DNA from: an uncultured Ruminococcus sp.
Lineage (GTDB): Bacteria > Bacillota > Clostridia > Oscillospirales > Ruminococcaceae
Assembly: GCA_947629455.1 (NCBI GenBank)
Contig: CANRDT010000007.1
Location: 1 to 64,000 of the forward strand
Direction: 5' to 3'
DNA: 64,000 nt
In this document: piece by piece, positions 43,948 to 52,200 of the stretch
Layout of the letters: the number at the start of each line of letters is the position of its first letter
Numbering within the stretch: position 1 is the first letter of the stretch
Notes under the pieces: generated by a model
The model's input: the letters and a program-made list of their open reading frames with translations, nothing else
What the model was told of the DNA's origin: nothing
Databases searched by the model: none
Position numbers and translations under genes: made by a program

Positions 43948-45795
43948 TTATGATCTGAGCGTTCGCATTGCATTAAGGACGGCGATTATCATAACGCCGA
44001 CATCGGCGAAGACTGCCGCCCACATATCGGCGGCACCGAGTGCGCCGAGGAGTAAGATAAGAGCTTTTACAGCAAGTGCGAAAACAATATTCTGGCGGAC
44101 TATACGGAGCGTTTTCCTTGCTATACCGATAGCGGCAGGGATCTTTGCGGGATCGTCGTCCATAAGCACAATATCCGCCGCCTCTATTGCCGCGTCCGAG
44201 CCCATTGCGCCCATTGCGATACCGACATCTGCTCGTGAGAGGACAGGTGCGTCGTTAATGCCGTCGCCGACGAATACAAGACTTCCCTTTTGATTTTCAG
44301 CGGAGCGTTCATCAAGCAGCAGCTCGACCTTTTGCACTTTGTCGGACGGCAAAAGCTGAGTATACGCCTCGCTTATCCCAAGCTGTTCTGCCGTGTGTTT
44401 TCCCGATATATCGGAATCTCCGGTAAGCATTACCACGCGCCTTACGCCTTTTTCGCGCAGAGCGTTAATTGCCTGTGCGGAGTGTTCCTTTACCTCGTCC
44501 GAAATAACGAGCCTGCCGCAGTATCTGCCGTCCACCGCTATGTGTACCACTGTTCCCGGATCGCCCGCGTCATCTGCGGACGCTCCGACCTCACGCATAA
44601 GCCTTATATTTCCGGCTGCGATAGTTTTTCCGCCCACGACGCAGATCATTCCCTTGCCGGATATTTCCTTATTTTCCGAAATGTACTGACGATCGGGAGC
44701 TTTTCCGTATGCATTCAATATAGAAACGGCGATAGGGTGTACCGAGTAACATTCCGCATAAGCCGCCGCCGCAAGAAGATCCTCTTCCGAAAGTCCCTCC
44801 GGACAGATCTTCGTCACCTTAAAAACTCCCTTTGTAAGAGTTCCCGTCTTGTCGAATACCACGGTATTTGTCACTGCGAGAGCCTCGAGATAGTTGCCGC
44901 CCTTTACGAGTATGCCCTTGCGGCTTGCCGCGCCGATACCTCCGAAAAAGCTGAGCGGTACGGATATAACGAGCGCGCAGGGACAAGAGATAACGAGAAA
45001 GACGAGCGCGCGGTGCAGCCAGTGTACCCAGCCGCCCGAAATAAGCGGAGGGATAACCGCAAGCAGCACTGCCGAAACGACCACGGCAGGGGTGTAGTAC
45101 GCCGCGAAACGGGAAATGAAGTTTTCGGTCTTTGCTTTCTTGGCGGAGGAATTTTCCACAAGATCGAGTATTTTTGAAACCGTGGATTCGCCGAACGGCT
45201 TGGTAACCTTTATCCTGAGCAGACCGGACATATTTATGCAGCCGCTCACAACGTCCGAACCCGAGCTGACCTCGCGCGGCAGACTTTCACCGGTAAGCGC
45301 GGCGGTATCGAGAGAAGAAACGCCCTCTTCGACAATGCCGTCAAGCGGTATCTTTTCGCCCGGGCGGACGATGATGACATCTCCCACGGCGACCTGTTCG
45401 GGATCGACCTCGACTACCTGACCGTCCCTTTCGATATTGGCGTGATCGGGACGTATATCCATAAGCTCGGCGATAGAACGTCTTGACTTGCCGACAGCGC
45501 AGCTCTGGAAAAGCTCGCCCGTCTGATAGAAAAGCATTACGGCGGCAGCCTCGGTATATTCCCCCGTGCAGAACGCTCCCACGGTAGCGATCGCCATAAG
45601 AAAGTTCTCGTCAAATACCTGCCCGTGCGCGATGTTGCGCACTGCTTTCCACAAAACGTCCCAGCCGACAACGGCATACGGAACGATATATGCAGCCAGT
45701 TTCACCCAGCCTTTGAGCGGCAGCAGGGATACAGCTATAAGCAGGATAAGCGCGGCGATTATCCTGACGAGAGTTTTTTTCTGTTTTGAAGTCAT
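43948..45795 (-). CDS. cadA: P1B-type heavy-metal ATPase (Zn/Cd/Pb exporter)
   Basis: 615 residues. TGES at 168-171 (actuator), CPC at 271-273 in the ion path, DKTGT at 315-319 (phosphorylated Asp) and GDGINDAPVL complete a P1B ATPase; the CPC plus C-terminal Asp (FADVGVM) fits the Zn/Cd (P1B-2) group. The usual N-terminal HMA domain is missing and is supplied by the separate gene just upstream. It expels metal at the expense of ATP. Confidence 0.94.
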   Translation of the reverse strand: MTSKQKKTLVRIIAALILLIAVSLLPLKGWVKLAAYIVPYAVVGWDVLWKAVRNIAHGQVFDENFLMAIATVGAFCTGEYTEAAAVMLFYQTGELFQSCAVGKSRRSIAELMDIRPDHANIERDGQVVEVDPEQVAVGDVIIVRPGEKIPLDGIVEEGVSSLDTAALTGESLPREVSSGSDVVSGCINMSGLLRIKVTKPFGESTVSKILDLVENSSAKKAKTENFISRFAAYYTPAVVVSAVLLAVIPPLISGGWVHWLHRALVFLVISCPCALVISVPLSFFGGIGAASRKGILVKGGNYLEALAVTNTVVFDKTGTLTKGVFKVTKICPEGLSEEDLLAAAAYAECYSVHPIAVSILNAYGKAPDRQYISENKEISGKGMICVVGGKTIAAGNIRLMREVGASADDAGDPGTVVHIAVDGRYCGRLVISDEVKEHSAQAINALREKGVRRVVMLTGDSDISGKHTAEQLGISEAYTQLLPSDKVQKVELLLDERSAENQKGSLVFVGDGINDAPVLSRADVGIAMGAMGSDAAIEAADIVLMDDDPAKIPAAIGIARKTLRIVRQNIVFALAVKALILLLGALGAADMWAAVFADVGVMIIAVLNAMRTLRS

Positions 45796-45826
45796 ACAAA
45801 TCAGTTCCTTTGAACGTGTAATAATG

Positions 45827-46048
45827 TCAGCCGATAATTATGCGGCAGTCGGGTTCTACCTTGCGGCAGACTTTTTTAACCTTTTTGAGAATGTCGTCAA
45901 AAGCTTCGTCAGCCGCGTCAAGAGTAAGCTTTTGCGTCAGAAAGTTTACCGAGCAGTCGTTTACTCCGTCAAGAGCCTTGATATTCTTTTCCATTTTTGC
46001 GGCGCAGTTGGCGCAGTCAAGATCTTCGAGCCTGTAAGTTTTTTTCAT
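45827..46048 (-). CDS. Stand-alone HMA metallochaperone domain
   Basis: 73 residues, MKKTYRLEDLDCANCAAKME with the CxxC metal site and a ferredoxin-like fold of normal HMA length. It lies between the regulator and the ATPase and probably delivers metal to the ATPase in place of the missing fused domain. RBS GGAAATG is weak. Confidence 0.9.
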   Translation of the reverse strand: MKKTYRLEDLDCANCAAKMEKNIKALDGVNDCSVNFLTQKLTLDAADEAFDDILKKVKKVCRKVEPDCRIIIG

Positions 46049-46085
46049 AAGATCATTTCCTTTCGATTTTATATATTTTGTATCG

Positions 46086-46433
46086 TCATTCCTCGACGTG
46101 TTCCATACCCTTTTCTATGATCGACCTGACGTGATCGTCCGAGAGGGAATAATATACCACCTTACCTTCGCGGCGGAATCTTACCAGTTTATTGTTTTTC
46201 AGCACTCTTAACTGATGAGAGCAGGCGGTCTGGGTAAGTCCGAGCAGCTGCGCCAGATCGCCGACGCACAATTCCGATTCGAGCAGCGCGTAGAGTATGC
46301 GTATCCTTGTGGTATCGCCGAATACCTTGAAAAACTCGGCAAGATCGTAAAGCGTTTCCTCCGGCGGCATATCGAGCGTCACCTTTTCGATAAGTTCGCT
46401 GTGAACGCAGCATTCGTCTGCAATATTTTCCAT
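46086..46433 (-). CDS. cadC: ArsR/SmtB-family metal sensor (CadC-like)
   Basis: 115 residues. Winged helix with LTQTACSHQLRVLKNNKLV as the recognition region. N-terminal Cys8-Cys9 and Cys56 of ELCVGDLA match the alpha3N site of CadC, and Asp99-x-His101 with His112 near the C-terminus matches the alpha5 site. It should leave DNA when Cd, Pb or Zn binds. First gene of the three-gene operon. RBS AGGAGG. Confidence 0.92.
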   Translation of the reverse strand: MENIADECCVHSELIEKVTLDMPPEETLYDLAEFFKVFGDTTRIRILYALLESELCVGDLAQLLGLTQTACSHQLRVLKNNKLVRFRREGKVVYYSLSDDHVRSIIEKGMEHVEE

Positions 46434-46488
46434 TTTCAGACCTCCTGTTTTTATTATATGTAAGATTTTATCTGTTGTTCATAATATC

Positions 46489-46535
46489 ATTTGAACATCT
46501 ATTCATATGATAACATACTTTTCTGCGTTTGTCAA
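46489..46535 (-). promoter_or_regulatory. cad operon promoter and operator
   Basis: Minus strand TTGACA (46535-46530), 17-bp spacer, TATCAT (46512-46507). An imperfect inverted repeat ATATGAATAGATGTTCAAAT (46508-46489) of the ArsR/SmtB type overlaps the -10 box and start site. Confidence 0.8.
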
Positions 46536-46605
46536 CAGGTAAAGTGAAAAAAATAAAAAAAATCCCCCGCCAATGGCGAGGATACAATTTTTAGAGGTAA
46601 GACCA

Positions 46606-46888
46606 TTTCCGCAGATCGATTTCACGCTCCGCAGTTTGGTTGATAAGTAGGGGGCAAATTAAAAAGGTTTTCGGTCAAGCCTTTTCCTTAAAAAGGCTTG
46701 CAGGGTCAAGGGACAGCGTCCCTTGTCGCCGTCCGCAGACGGCGAAAGCCCCTGCCGTTTGCGCTCCGCAAGGGGTGAATTTCAAAACAGTCCGGTGGAC
46801 TGTTTTGAAAGAGGGGACGACCTGTAAGAGAGGGCGTCCCCTAAGTTTGATTGTCATCGAGTTGTTCTCCGCCGCTTGCGGCGGAGAG
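46606..46888 (-). repeat. Family P hairpin-chain repeat, copy 4
   Basis: Inverted orientation, pointing at the cad promoter 70 nt away. Contains the complete hairpin chain including TTTCAAAACAGTCC and the GGGGACG stem. The short inverted segment CCCCCGCCA-ATGGCGAGG lies between it and the promoter. No gene. Confidence 0.8.
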
Positions 46889-46939
46889 TATTCACATTTG
46901 CCAACATTATGCGGTGGTAAATTTTCTTTCTTACGATCA

Positions 46940-47281
46940 TCAAAGCATTGTTTCTTTAAGCATAGCTGCAAACATATCGTCAAGTGTTTTAAAATCAGTG
47001 GGAAAAAATTGATCTCCGTCATCGTTGTCACCCGGTGATTCATATGACATTACTATGCTGCTCTCTGTAGCCCACCTTAATATCACAAGTTCCATTGTTG
47101 TATCGTGCGGCAAATTAAAATATAGTTTGCCGTTTTTATAGAAATAACTGTAATATTCCTTAAACTTTTCCTCAAGCAGCTTTTTAACTGTCCTGATACT
47201 GTCCTCCGCCGACAGCAGTTCCGTCCAGTTTGCAGTGACTTGATCCATTCTTTCCATTTGCGATCTTCTATCAAGTTCCAA
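46940..47281 (-). CDS. Unrecognised small protein
   Basis: 113 residues from TTG 47281 (AAGGGAG 9 nt upstream; a frame extension to ATG 47299 would overlap that site). Sequence features: amphipathic N-terminal helices, then KEYYSYFYKNGKLYFNLPHD and YESPGDNDDGDQFFPTDFKT. Composition and length are like small immunity or SMI1/KNR4-type proteins but no motif decides. No partner gene nearby. Confidence 0.55.
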   Translation of the reverse strand: MELDRRSQMERMDQVTANWTELLSAEDSIRTVKKLLEEKFKEYYSYFYKNGKLYFNLPHDTTMELVILRWATESSIVMSYESPGDNDDGDQFFPTDFKTLDDMFAAMLKETML

Positions 47282-47316
47282 TATAATGACTCCCTTCATC
47301 TCAAATCTTTTCTCCG

Positions 47317-47372
47317 CAAAAAAGCCGCAATGACCAACTCTTACCTCTTACCCCTTACTTCTTACCTCTAAA
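47317..47372 (+). repeat. TTACYTC tract (family D)
   Basis: GCCGCAATGACCAACTCTTA then CCTC, CCCC, CTTC and CCTC units; closely matches the inverted tract inside family T locus 6. Confidence 0.6.
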
Positions 47373-47401
47373 AAAGTCCGCCCCGTAAAATACGGAGCGG
47401 A
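47370..47401 (-). terminator. rplJ-rplL operon terminator
   Basis: Minus strand CCGCTCCGT-ATTTT-ACGGGGCGG followed by ACTTTTTT, 38 nt after the rplL stop. Confidence 0.85.
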
Positions 47402-47438
47402 AAAGGTTTTATTATGAAAGAAAAACTTATTATTTAAG

Positions 47439-47810
47439 TTATTTAAGTTCAACGGTTGCGCCGGCAGCCTCAAGCTTTGTCTTGAGCTCCTCAGCGTCAG
47501 CCTTGGAAACGCCTTCCTTGATAGCCTTGGGAGCGCCTTCAACAAGCTCCTTGGACTCCTTCAGACCAAGACCGGTGATCTCCTTGACAGCCTTGATAAC
47601 AGCCATCTTAGCATCGCCGAAGGAAGCGAGAATAACGTCGAACTCGGTCTTTTCCTCAGCAGCGGCAGCACCTGCGCCGGCAGCCGGAGCAGCGGCAATA
47701 GCAGCTGTAACGCCGAATTCCTCCTGGATAGCCTCAACAAGCTCGGAAAGCTCGAGAACGGAAAGTGTCTTGATATCTTCTACAAATTTAAGAATTTTCT
47801 CAGATGCCAT
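47439..47810 (-). CDS. rplL: Ribosomal protein L7/L12
   Basis: 123 residues: N-terminal dimerisation domain ([20 protein letters not shown]), Ala/Gly-rich hinge (about 35-52) and the C-terminal factor-binding domain ([20 protein letters not shown], then [20 protein letters not shown]). It forms the ribosomal stalk that recruits translation GTPases. Follows rplJ as usual. RBS AAAGGAG. Confidence 0.98.
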   Translation of the reverse strand: MASEKILKFVEDIKTLSVLELSELVEAIQEEFGVTAAIAAAPAAGAGAAAAEEKTEFDVILASFGDAKMAVIKAVKEITGLGLKESKELVEGAPKAIKEGVSKADAEELKTKLEAAGATVELK

Positions 47811-47916
47811 GATAATTTACTCCTTTTCAATATTTTGACGTCACGGAACTCAGCCCGTGCGAATGATCGCCGCAGTCACGCGGCATTATGCGGTGTTTTC
47901 CCGACAAATCGGAAGA

Positions 47917-48426
47917 TCACGCCGCGCCGTTTTCCTTGTCCACAACAGCCTGGAGAGTTGCGGCAAGCTTCTGGATAGGTCCCTGGAGAGAACCGACGAG
48001 CTGTGCAAGCAGTACGTCCCTCGACGGTATCTTGGAAAGAGCCTTTACTCCTGCCTCATTATAGAGATCCTTGCCGATAAATCCTGCTTTGAGGAAAAAC
48101 CTTTCATCATTGCAGCCCTCGGAGAATTTTCCAAGGATCCTTGCGGGAGCGGTCTGGTCGTCGTTGGAAAGCGCGATAGCGGTAGTGCCCTCGAGTACCT
48201 TTGTAAGCTCGCTCAGACCTGCGTTTTCCATAGCAAAGCGCAGCATGGTGTTCTTCTCTACAAAATAATTCACGCCTGCCTCGCGCAGCTCCTTACGCAG
48301 CTTGGTATCCTCTTCAACAGTGATACCTCTGTAGTCTACCAGCACGCCTGCGGCTGCATTGTTGAGCAGCTCGGTGAGCTTGGCTACCTTTTCCTGCTTT
48401 TCGCTGAGAATCTTTTCACTTGGCAT
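47917..48426 (-). CDS. rplJ: Ribosomal protein L10
   Basis: 169 residues, MPSEKILSEKQEKVAKLTEL with VLVDYRGITVEEDTKLRKEL and the C-terminal L7/L12-binding helix. L10 anchors L7/L12 dimers to 23S rRNA and represses its own operon through the leader. ATG 48426 has GAGGTG upstream; the open frame further 5' is leader sequence. rplK and rplA are not adjacent. Confidence 0.97.
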   Translation of the reverse strand: MPSEKILSEKQEKVAKLTELLNNAAAGVLVDYRGITVEEDTKLRKELREAGVNYFVEKNTMLRFAMENAGLSELTKVLEGTTAIALSNDDQTAPARILGKFSEGCNDERFFLKAGFIGKDLYNEAGVKALSKIPSRDVLLAQLVGSLQGPIQKLAATLQAVVDKENGAA

Positions 48427-48474
48427 AATATTTTCACCTCTTTGATCGTGCCTTTGCACGGTAATGCGCAACGC

Positions 48475-48600
48475 ATCAAAAAAGTCCTCCTGCCGTAAAG
48501 ACAAAAGGACGGTATAAGCAAAACAAACATTGACAAATTGTTTTTGCTATCCTTCTCCTCGGTCGGACTTCCGCATTTTGCCGCCGACTGTCTTTAGATA
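48475..48600 (-). ncRNA. Ribosomal protein L10 leader with attenuator
   Basis: Upstream of rplJ the minus strand ends in GTCCTTTTG-TCTTTACGG-CAGGAGGAC plus TTTTTT (48510-48478), an attenuator, preceded by CGAGGAGAAGGATAGC-type leader sequence. This is the usual place and form of the L10 leader where L10(L12)4 binds. Confidence 0.8.
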
Positions 48601-48614
48601 CGAATGCAATAATT

Positions 48615-48643
48615 ATTATAACAAATTTTTCTGCACTTGTCAA
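48615..48643 (-). promoter_or_regulatory. rplJL promoter
   Basis: Minus strand TTGACA (48643-48638), 17-bp spacer, TATAAT (48620-48615); perfect hexamers. Confidence 0.92.
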
Positions 48644-48689
48644 CCGTCTGTAACGGCTTTATATGAATTTTCTGTAAATTTTCGAGATA

Positions 48690-49052
48690 TTTTCACCGCG
48701 TGGAAATCAATTTTTAAATTATATATAAGCATTTTAATATACTTTAACTTGTTCAGGTCGACTTTTGGGTTATTTTTCCTCCGCCGTTGGCGGAGTCCTC
48801 CCGGACGGGGCATTTCCGCCCGTCCAAGGTGCATATCATTCCGACTTTATTAATGGGGCGGAGAAAGTTTTTTACATATTATGCTATTTTCTTTGCGACA
48901 GAAAATATAACAAAAAAATTGAAAAACTGCGCGGAATAATATTTTAAATTATGCGCCGCAGGCGCTCCTTGTCTTACCTCTTACCTCTTAAAAGCGAAGC
49001 GTTCTTACTTCTTCGGAAATCAAAAATTGATTTCCGTGTTTTCACCGCGTGG
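48690..49052. repeat. Family A repeat, copy 3, with flanking 14-bp direct repeats
   Basis: Left end GGAAATCAATTTTT at 48702; CCTCCGCCG-TTG-GCGGAG and GGACGGG/CCCGTCC hairpins as in copy 1; a family D tract (48972-49013) and a minimal palindrome GGAAATC-7 nt-GATTTCC (49015-49035) at the right. The whole is flanked by TTTTCACCGCGTGG at 48690-48703 and 49039-49052. No gene is present. Confidence 0.65.
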
Positions 49053-49057
49053 GATAT

Positions 49058-50158
49058 TCACTTTGCAATGCCGTCAAAACCCTCTCCTCTGAGAAAATCC
49101 TCCGCGTCAAAGAGGAACATCACCTGATCGTACTGCGTGGGATCGGCGATCTCCGAAAGCGGTCTGCCGTCAAGCCGAGCCGGATCGACGAGAGTTATCT
49201 CGCTGTAGTGGGGAGTAAGGAAAGGCGCGAGGCAGTTTGCATAGTCGCCTTTTATAATGAGCAGACGGGGAGCGGAGGTATTCGAGGTGGTAACGGTGAC
49301 TTTTTCAAAATAATCTCCGCCGAGGAAGTAAGCGTATTTATCCTGTTGGGAGAGTGCCTGTCTGAAATAGACCGAACCCGAATCAAATTCCTGACCGTCG
49401 GCAGACGCGGCAACGCCCGTTACATAGCTGCCGTACTTATTGCGGAAAACGTTTATGGTATCGGCTTTTACTCCGCCGTAGCGTATTTTTCTGTAAAGAT
49501 CGCCGTAAAAGCTGCGGTCGGCGTATTCTATGTCATAATTTGAGATATTAAGCGGTTCAAGTCCCATTCTCGGCGCGACGCGTCCGTACACGAGAAATGC
49601 GCCGAGGGAAGTCCAGCGGCTGTCCGTGCGGAAGTAGACATATTCATCGCGCAGAGAAAACAGCGGATTATATGCGTCAAGCGTGATTATCCTGCCGTCA
49701 AGGGCGAAATATATATCATCTATAAGTTTTTGCTGATCTACAGCCGGATCAAATTCGGGAATGTCAGCCGAATATATTCCCGACGCGGTCGGCACGACCA
49801 TGGCGTAGATAGTCTTATCGGGATATTTTTGTGCGAAACTGTTGACGATCTCCGTCTGATCGGTATAGGATTCCGCCTCTTTTTCCGTTATCACGTCGAT
49901 AAGTCTGTCCTTGTCCACAAACACTCCGCTGATCGTTTTCTGTCCCATCATTATCGCCGTCGCGCTGTAGATAACGTTCCAGTTTCCGGGTATCGGGAAA
50001 TTATCCGCAGCAAAGCTTTCCGCCGCCCGTGCGGCAGGCATTCCCGAATATTTCTGAGCGGTCTGTGAAAGATCGCTCTTGACTATAGTCGCCAGTGCGA
50101 ACATAAACAGCAGCATAAAAAACAGAGCCGCCGAGATGCAGTCCATAATTTTTTTCAC
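49058..50158 (-). CDS. DHHW-family protein with altered DHHW motif
   Basis: 366 residues: one N-terminal membrane anchor (about 8-27) and an outside domain of the DHHW/AlgX-like (SGNH-related) type that usually works with an MBOAT acyltransferase in cell-surface acylation. The name-giving motif, normally TDHHWT, reads TDSRWT (178-183), so both histidines are lost, while surrounding sequence (VVPTASGIYS, WTSLGAFLVYGRV) is well kept. Last gene of the alaS operon, 78 nt after the MBOAT gene. Confidence 0.8.
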   Translation of the reverse strand: MKKIMDCISAALFFMLLFMFALATIVKSDLSQTAQKYSGMPAARAAESFAADNFPIPGNWNVIYSATAIMMGQKTISGVFVDKDRLIDVITEKEAESYTDQTEIVNSFAQKYPDKTIYAMVVPTASGIYSADIPEFDPAVDQQKLIDDIYFALDGRIITLDAYNPLFSLRDEYVYFRTDSRWTSLGAFLVYGRVAPRMGLEPLNISNYDIEYADRSFYGDLYRKIRYGGVKADTINVFRNKYGSYVTGVAASADGQEFDSGSVYFRQALSQQDKYAYFLGGDYFEKVTVTTSNTSAPRLLIIKGDYANCLAPFLTPHYSEITLVDPARLDGRPLSEIADPTQYDQVMFLFDAEDFLRGEGFDGIAK

Positions 50159-50236
50159 AGCCGTAATTCTCTCCTTTCAGGGTTTTCTTCGGGGGCGGCG
50201 CGCCGCCCCCGAAACAGGGCAGGGCGATCGCCCGCA

Positions 50237-51586
50237 TCAGAACATAAATTCCGCCATCTGCGGCTCGGAAAGCATAAACGAGGTGCAGAGTATGAGCAGC
50301 GCAAGAATTATGGCAGGCCTTGCCGCAGGAATGAACTGCTGACCGAAACGCGAGGTGAATTTTTCCGGCAGAGGTGTGAGAAGAAGAACGGCAGGGATAA
50401 GAGTCGGGGCGTAGGATCTGAGAAAATACCAGGTGGTGTTTTCCGTAGATGTGGGATTGCTGCCGAACATCGCGCCGAGCCAGAGAATACCCTCCTCGTA
50501 GCTGCCGCCCGACAAAACTCCTCCGCAGATGACCGCCGCCGATATGACGAGCATTACCCTTAATACCTTCGGCAGATAGCCGAGCGGCTTTTTCAAAAGA
50601 GTTTCCAGCGCGATAACGGCGGCAGCCATTACCGACCAGACCAGAAAGCTCCTGCTCGTTCCATACCACAGACCGCCTGCAACGGCAGCCGCAAGCGCCG
50701 CAGGAACGGCTTTTCCCTTTAACGGCAGGACAATGTAGTCGTAGAGCCATTCGCTGAGAGATGGGTTTATCCCCGTCAGACAGCTTTTAAGTTCATAGCT
50801 GCCGAGCGGAGGGATATAACACTTTTTCAGTTCAAAACCGAGCATAAGCGCAAAACCTCTCGCCATATGGAAAAAACCGCTCAGTTCAAAACAGAACCAC
50901 GCTCCGAACACAGCCGCTCCGAGCCACGCCGTGGGAGCCGATACCCTCTCCGCTCCCATGGAACGTATCTCCTCCTGCAAAGCGGCAAGACGATCGGCAA
51001 TAATTATCTTTTCCGACAGACCGTACAGATAAAGAAGTATCCCGTCCGCCAGAAGATCCGATCTGATCTTAGGCGCGTCAAGCGTTTCGCTTATCTCGTC
51101 ATAACGCAGGATAGGACCGCAGTTAAGGCAGGGCATAAAGCCCACGAACGCAAATACTTCCGAAAACCTGATCTGCGCAGCGTAACGTCCCCTGAAAATA
51201 TCCGCGCAGTAGGAGATAGAATGGAGCGTGTATACGCTTGCGCCCACGGCACGGAAAAATTTTTCGCTCATCGGTATCATATCAGGCGGAGAATACAGAC
51301 TGCGCGAAAACAGCAGGAAAATGATACCGTTTATAACACAGCAGACGGTCAGTATCAGCTTTGATATGCCGCGCTTTTCTTTGAAATTGTTTATGAGTAT
51401 GCCGCCCGTGTAAGCCGCTGCCGCCGATAATGTCAGCAGCAGTGCGCCCCACAGAGAACCCCACGCGCAGACTGCTACGCCGCCTGCGGCGATCACTGCT
51501 GCGCGGCGGTGAGGTCTGCATACCGCGTAGACCGCCATAAATACGGGCAGAGCAAAGTATAAGAAAAATATTCCCGATAAAGTCAT
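50237..51586 (-). CDS. MBOAT-family protein lacking both conserved histidines
   Basis: 449 residues, about ten membrane helices, AlgI/DltB-like order: FVGFMPCLNCGPILRYDE, FELSGFFHMARGFALMLGF, SLSEWLYDYIVLPLKG, GGLWYGTSRSFLVWS. In active members the last two blocks read RRWHISLSxWLRDY and GLWHGA; here they read GINPSLSEW (Asn274) and GLWYG (Tyr308). The frame is intact. Active homologues transfer acyl groups across the membrane to polymers. Its start overlaps the rnmV stop (TGATG). Confidence 0.85.
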   Translation of the reverse strand: MTLSGIFFLYFALPVFMAVYAVCRPHRRAAVIAAGGVAVCAWGSLWGALLLTLSAAAAYTGGILINNFKEKRGISKLILTVCCVINGIIFLLFSRSLYSPPDMIPMSEKFFRAVGASVYTLHSISYCADIFRGRYAAQIRFSEVFAFVGFMPCLNCGPILRYDEISETLDAPKIRSDLLADGILLYLYGLSEKIIIADRLAALQEEIRSMGAERVSAPTAWLGAAVFGAWFCFELSGFFHMARGFALMLGFELKKCYIPPLGSYELKSCLTGINPSLSEWLYDYIVLPLKGKAVPAALAAAVAGGLWYGTSRSFLVWSVMAAAVIALETLLKKPLGYLPKVLRVMLVISAAVICGGVLSGGSYEEGILWLGAMFGSNPTSTENTTWYFLRSYAPTLIPAVLLLTPLPEKFTSRFGQQFIPAARPAIILALLILCTSFMLSEPQMAEFMF

Positions 51587-52182
51587 CAGTCCGCACCTGC
51601 CCCGAGCTTGTCCATAAAATCAAAAAATTCCTCTCTTGTAAATGTTGAGTTTATGACCTCCAACATTGCCGTTGAGGAGATATTCTGCGGCAGGCGCAGC
51701 TTTTCGGCAGCAAGCTTTCTCAGACGGGAGCTGTTTTCCCTGCCGTTGAGTCCCGTTTCATAGAGATCGGCTTTGGTGATCGGTTCGCCGTTTGAAACGG
51801 TGCAGTCCGCTCCGGCTTTTTCAAAGATACGCCGCAGTTCCTTTGCGCTCATACCCTCCACTCCGAGTTTACCCTCTTTTGAGGGAACGGCTTTGCGCTT
51901 TTCCTTTCCGAATATTTCGGGAATGTACAGATTGGTTATCCTGCCGGCGGGACATATCCCCTTTATCCTCGCCCTTATCTTAAAGCCTGCCGAATCGGAA
52001 TCGGTAAGTATGATTATGCCGCTGCGTTCGGCATAGTATTTTATCAGATCCGTCACCGAACGGTCACTGAAAATGCCGAATCCGTTGGTACAGATTATCA
52101 CGCCGTCCACCACGGAGGAAAGCTTGATCTTGTCGTATTTCCCTTCCACTACTATTGCCTGAGAGACCTTGATCTTTTCCAT
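51586..52182 (-). CDS. rnmV: Ribonuclease M5
   Basis: 198 residues. TOPRIM domain with the catalytic Glu in IVVEGKYDKIKL and acidic pair in IILTDSDSAGF; C-terminal region as in RNase M5. It matures the 5S rRNA precursor. Gap to holA 18 nt; overlaps the MBOAT start. The usual partner ksgA is not adjacent. Confidence 0.92.
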   Translation of the reverse strand: MEKIKVSQAIVVEGKYDKIKLSSVVDGVIICTNGFGIFSDRSVTDLIKYYAERSGIIILTDSDSAGFKIRARIKGICPAGRITNLYIPEIFGKEKRKAVPSKEGKLGVEGMSAKELRRIFEKAGADCTVSNGEPITKADLYETGLNGRENSSRLRKLAAEKLRLPQNISSTAMLEVINSTFTREEFFDFMDKLGAGAD

Positions 52183-52200
52183 ATTGCCGTAACGCTCCCG

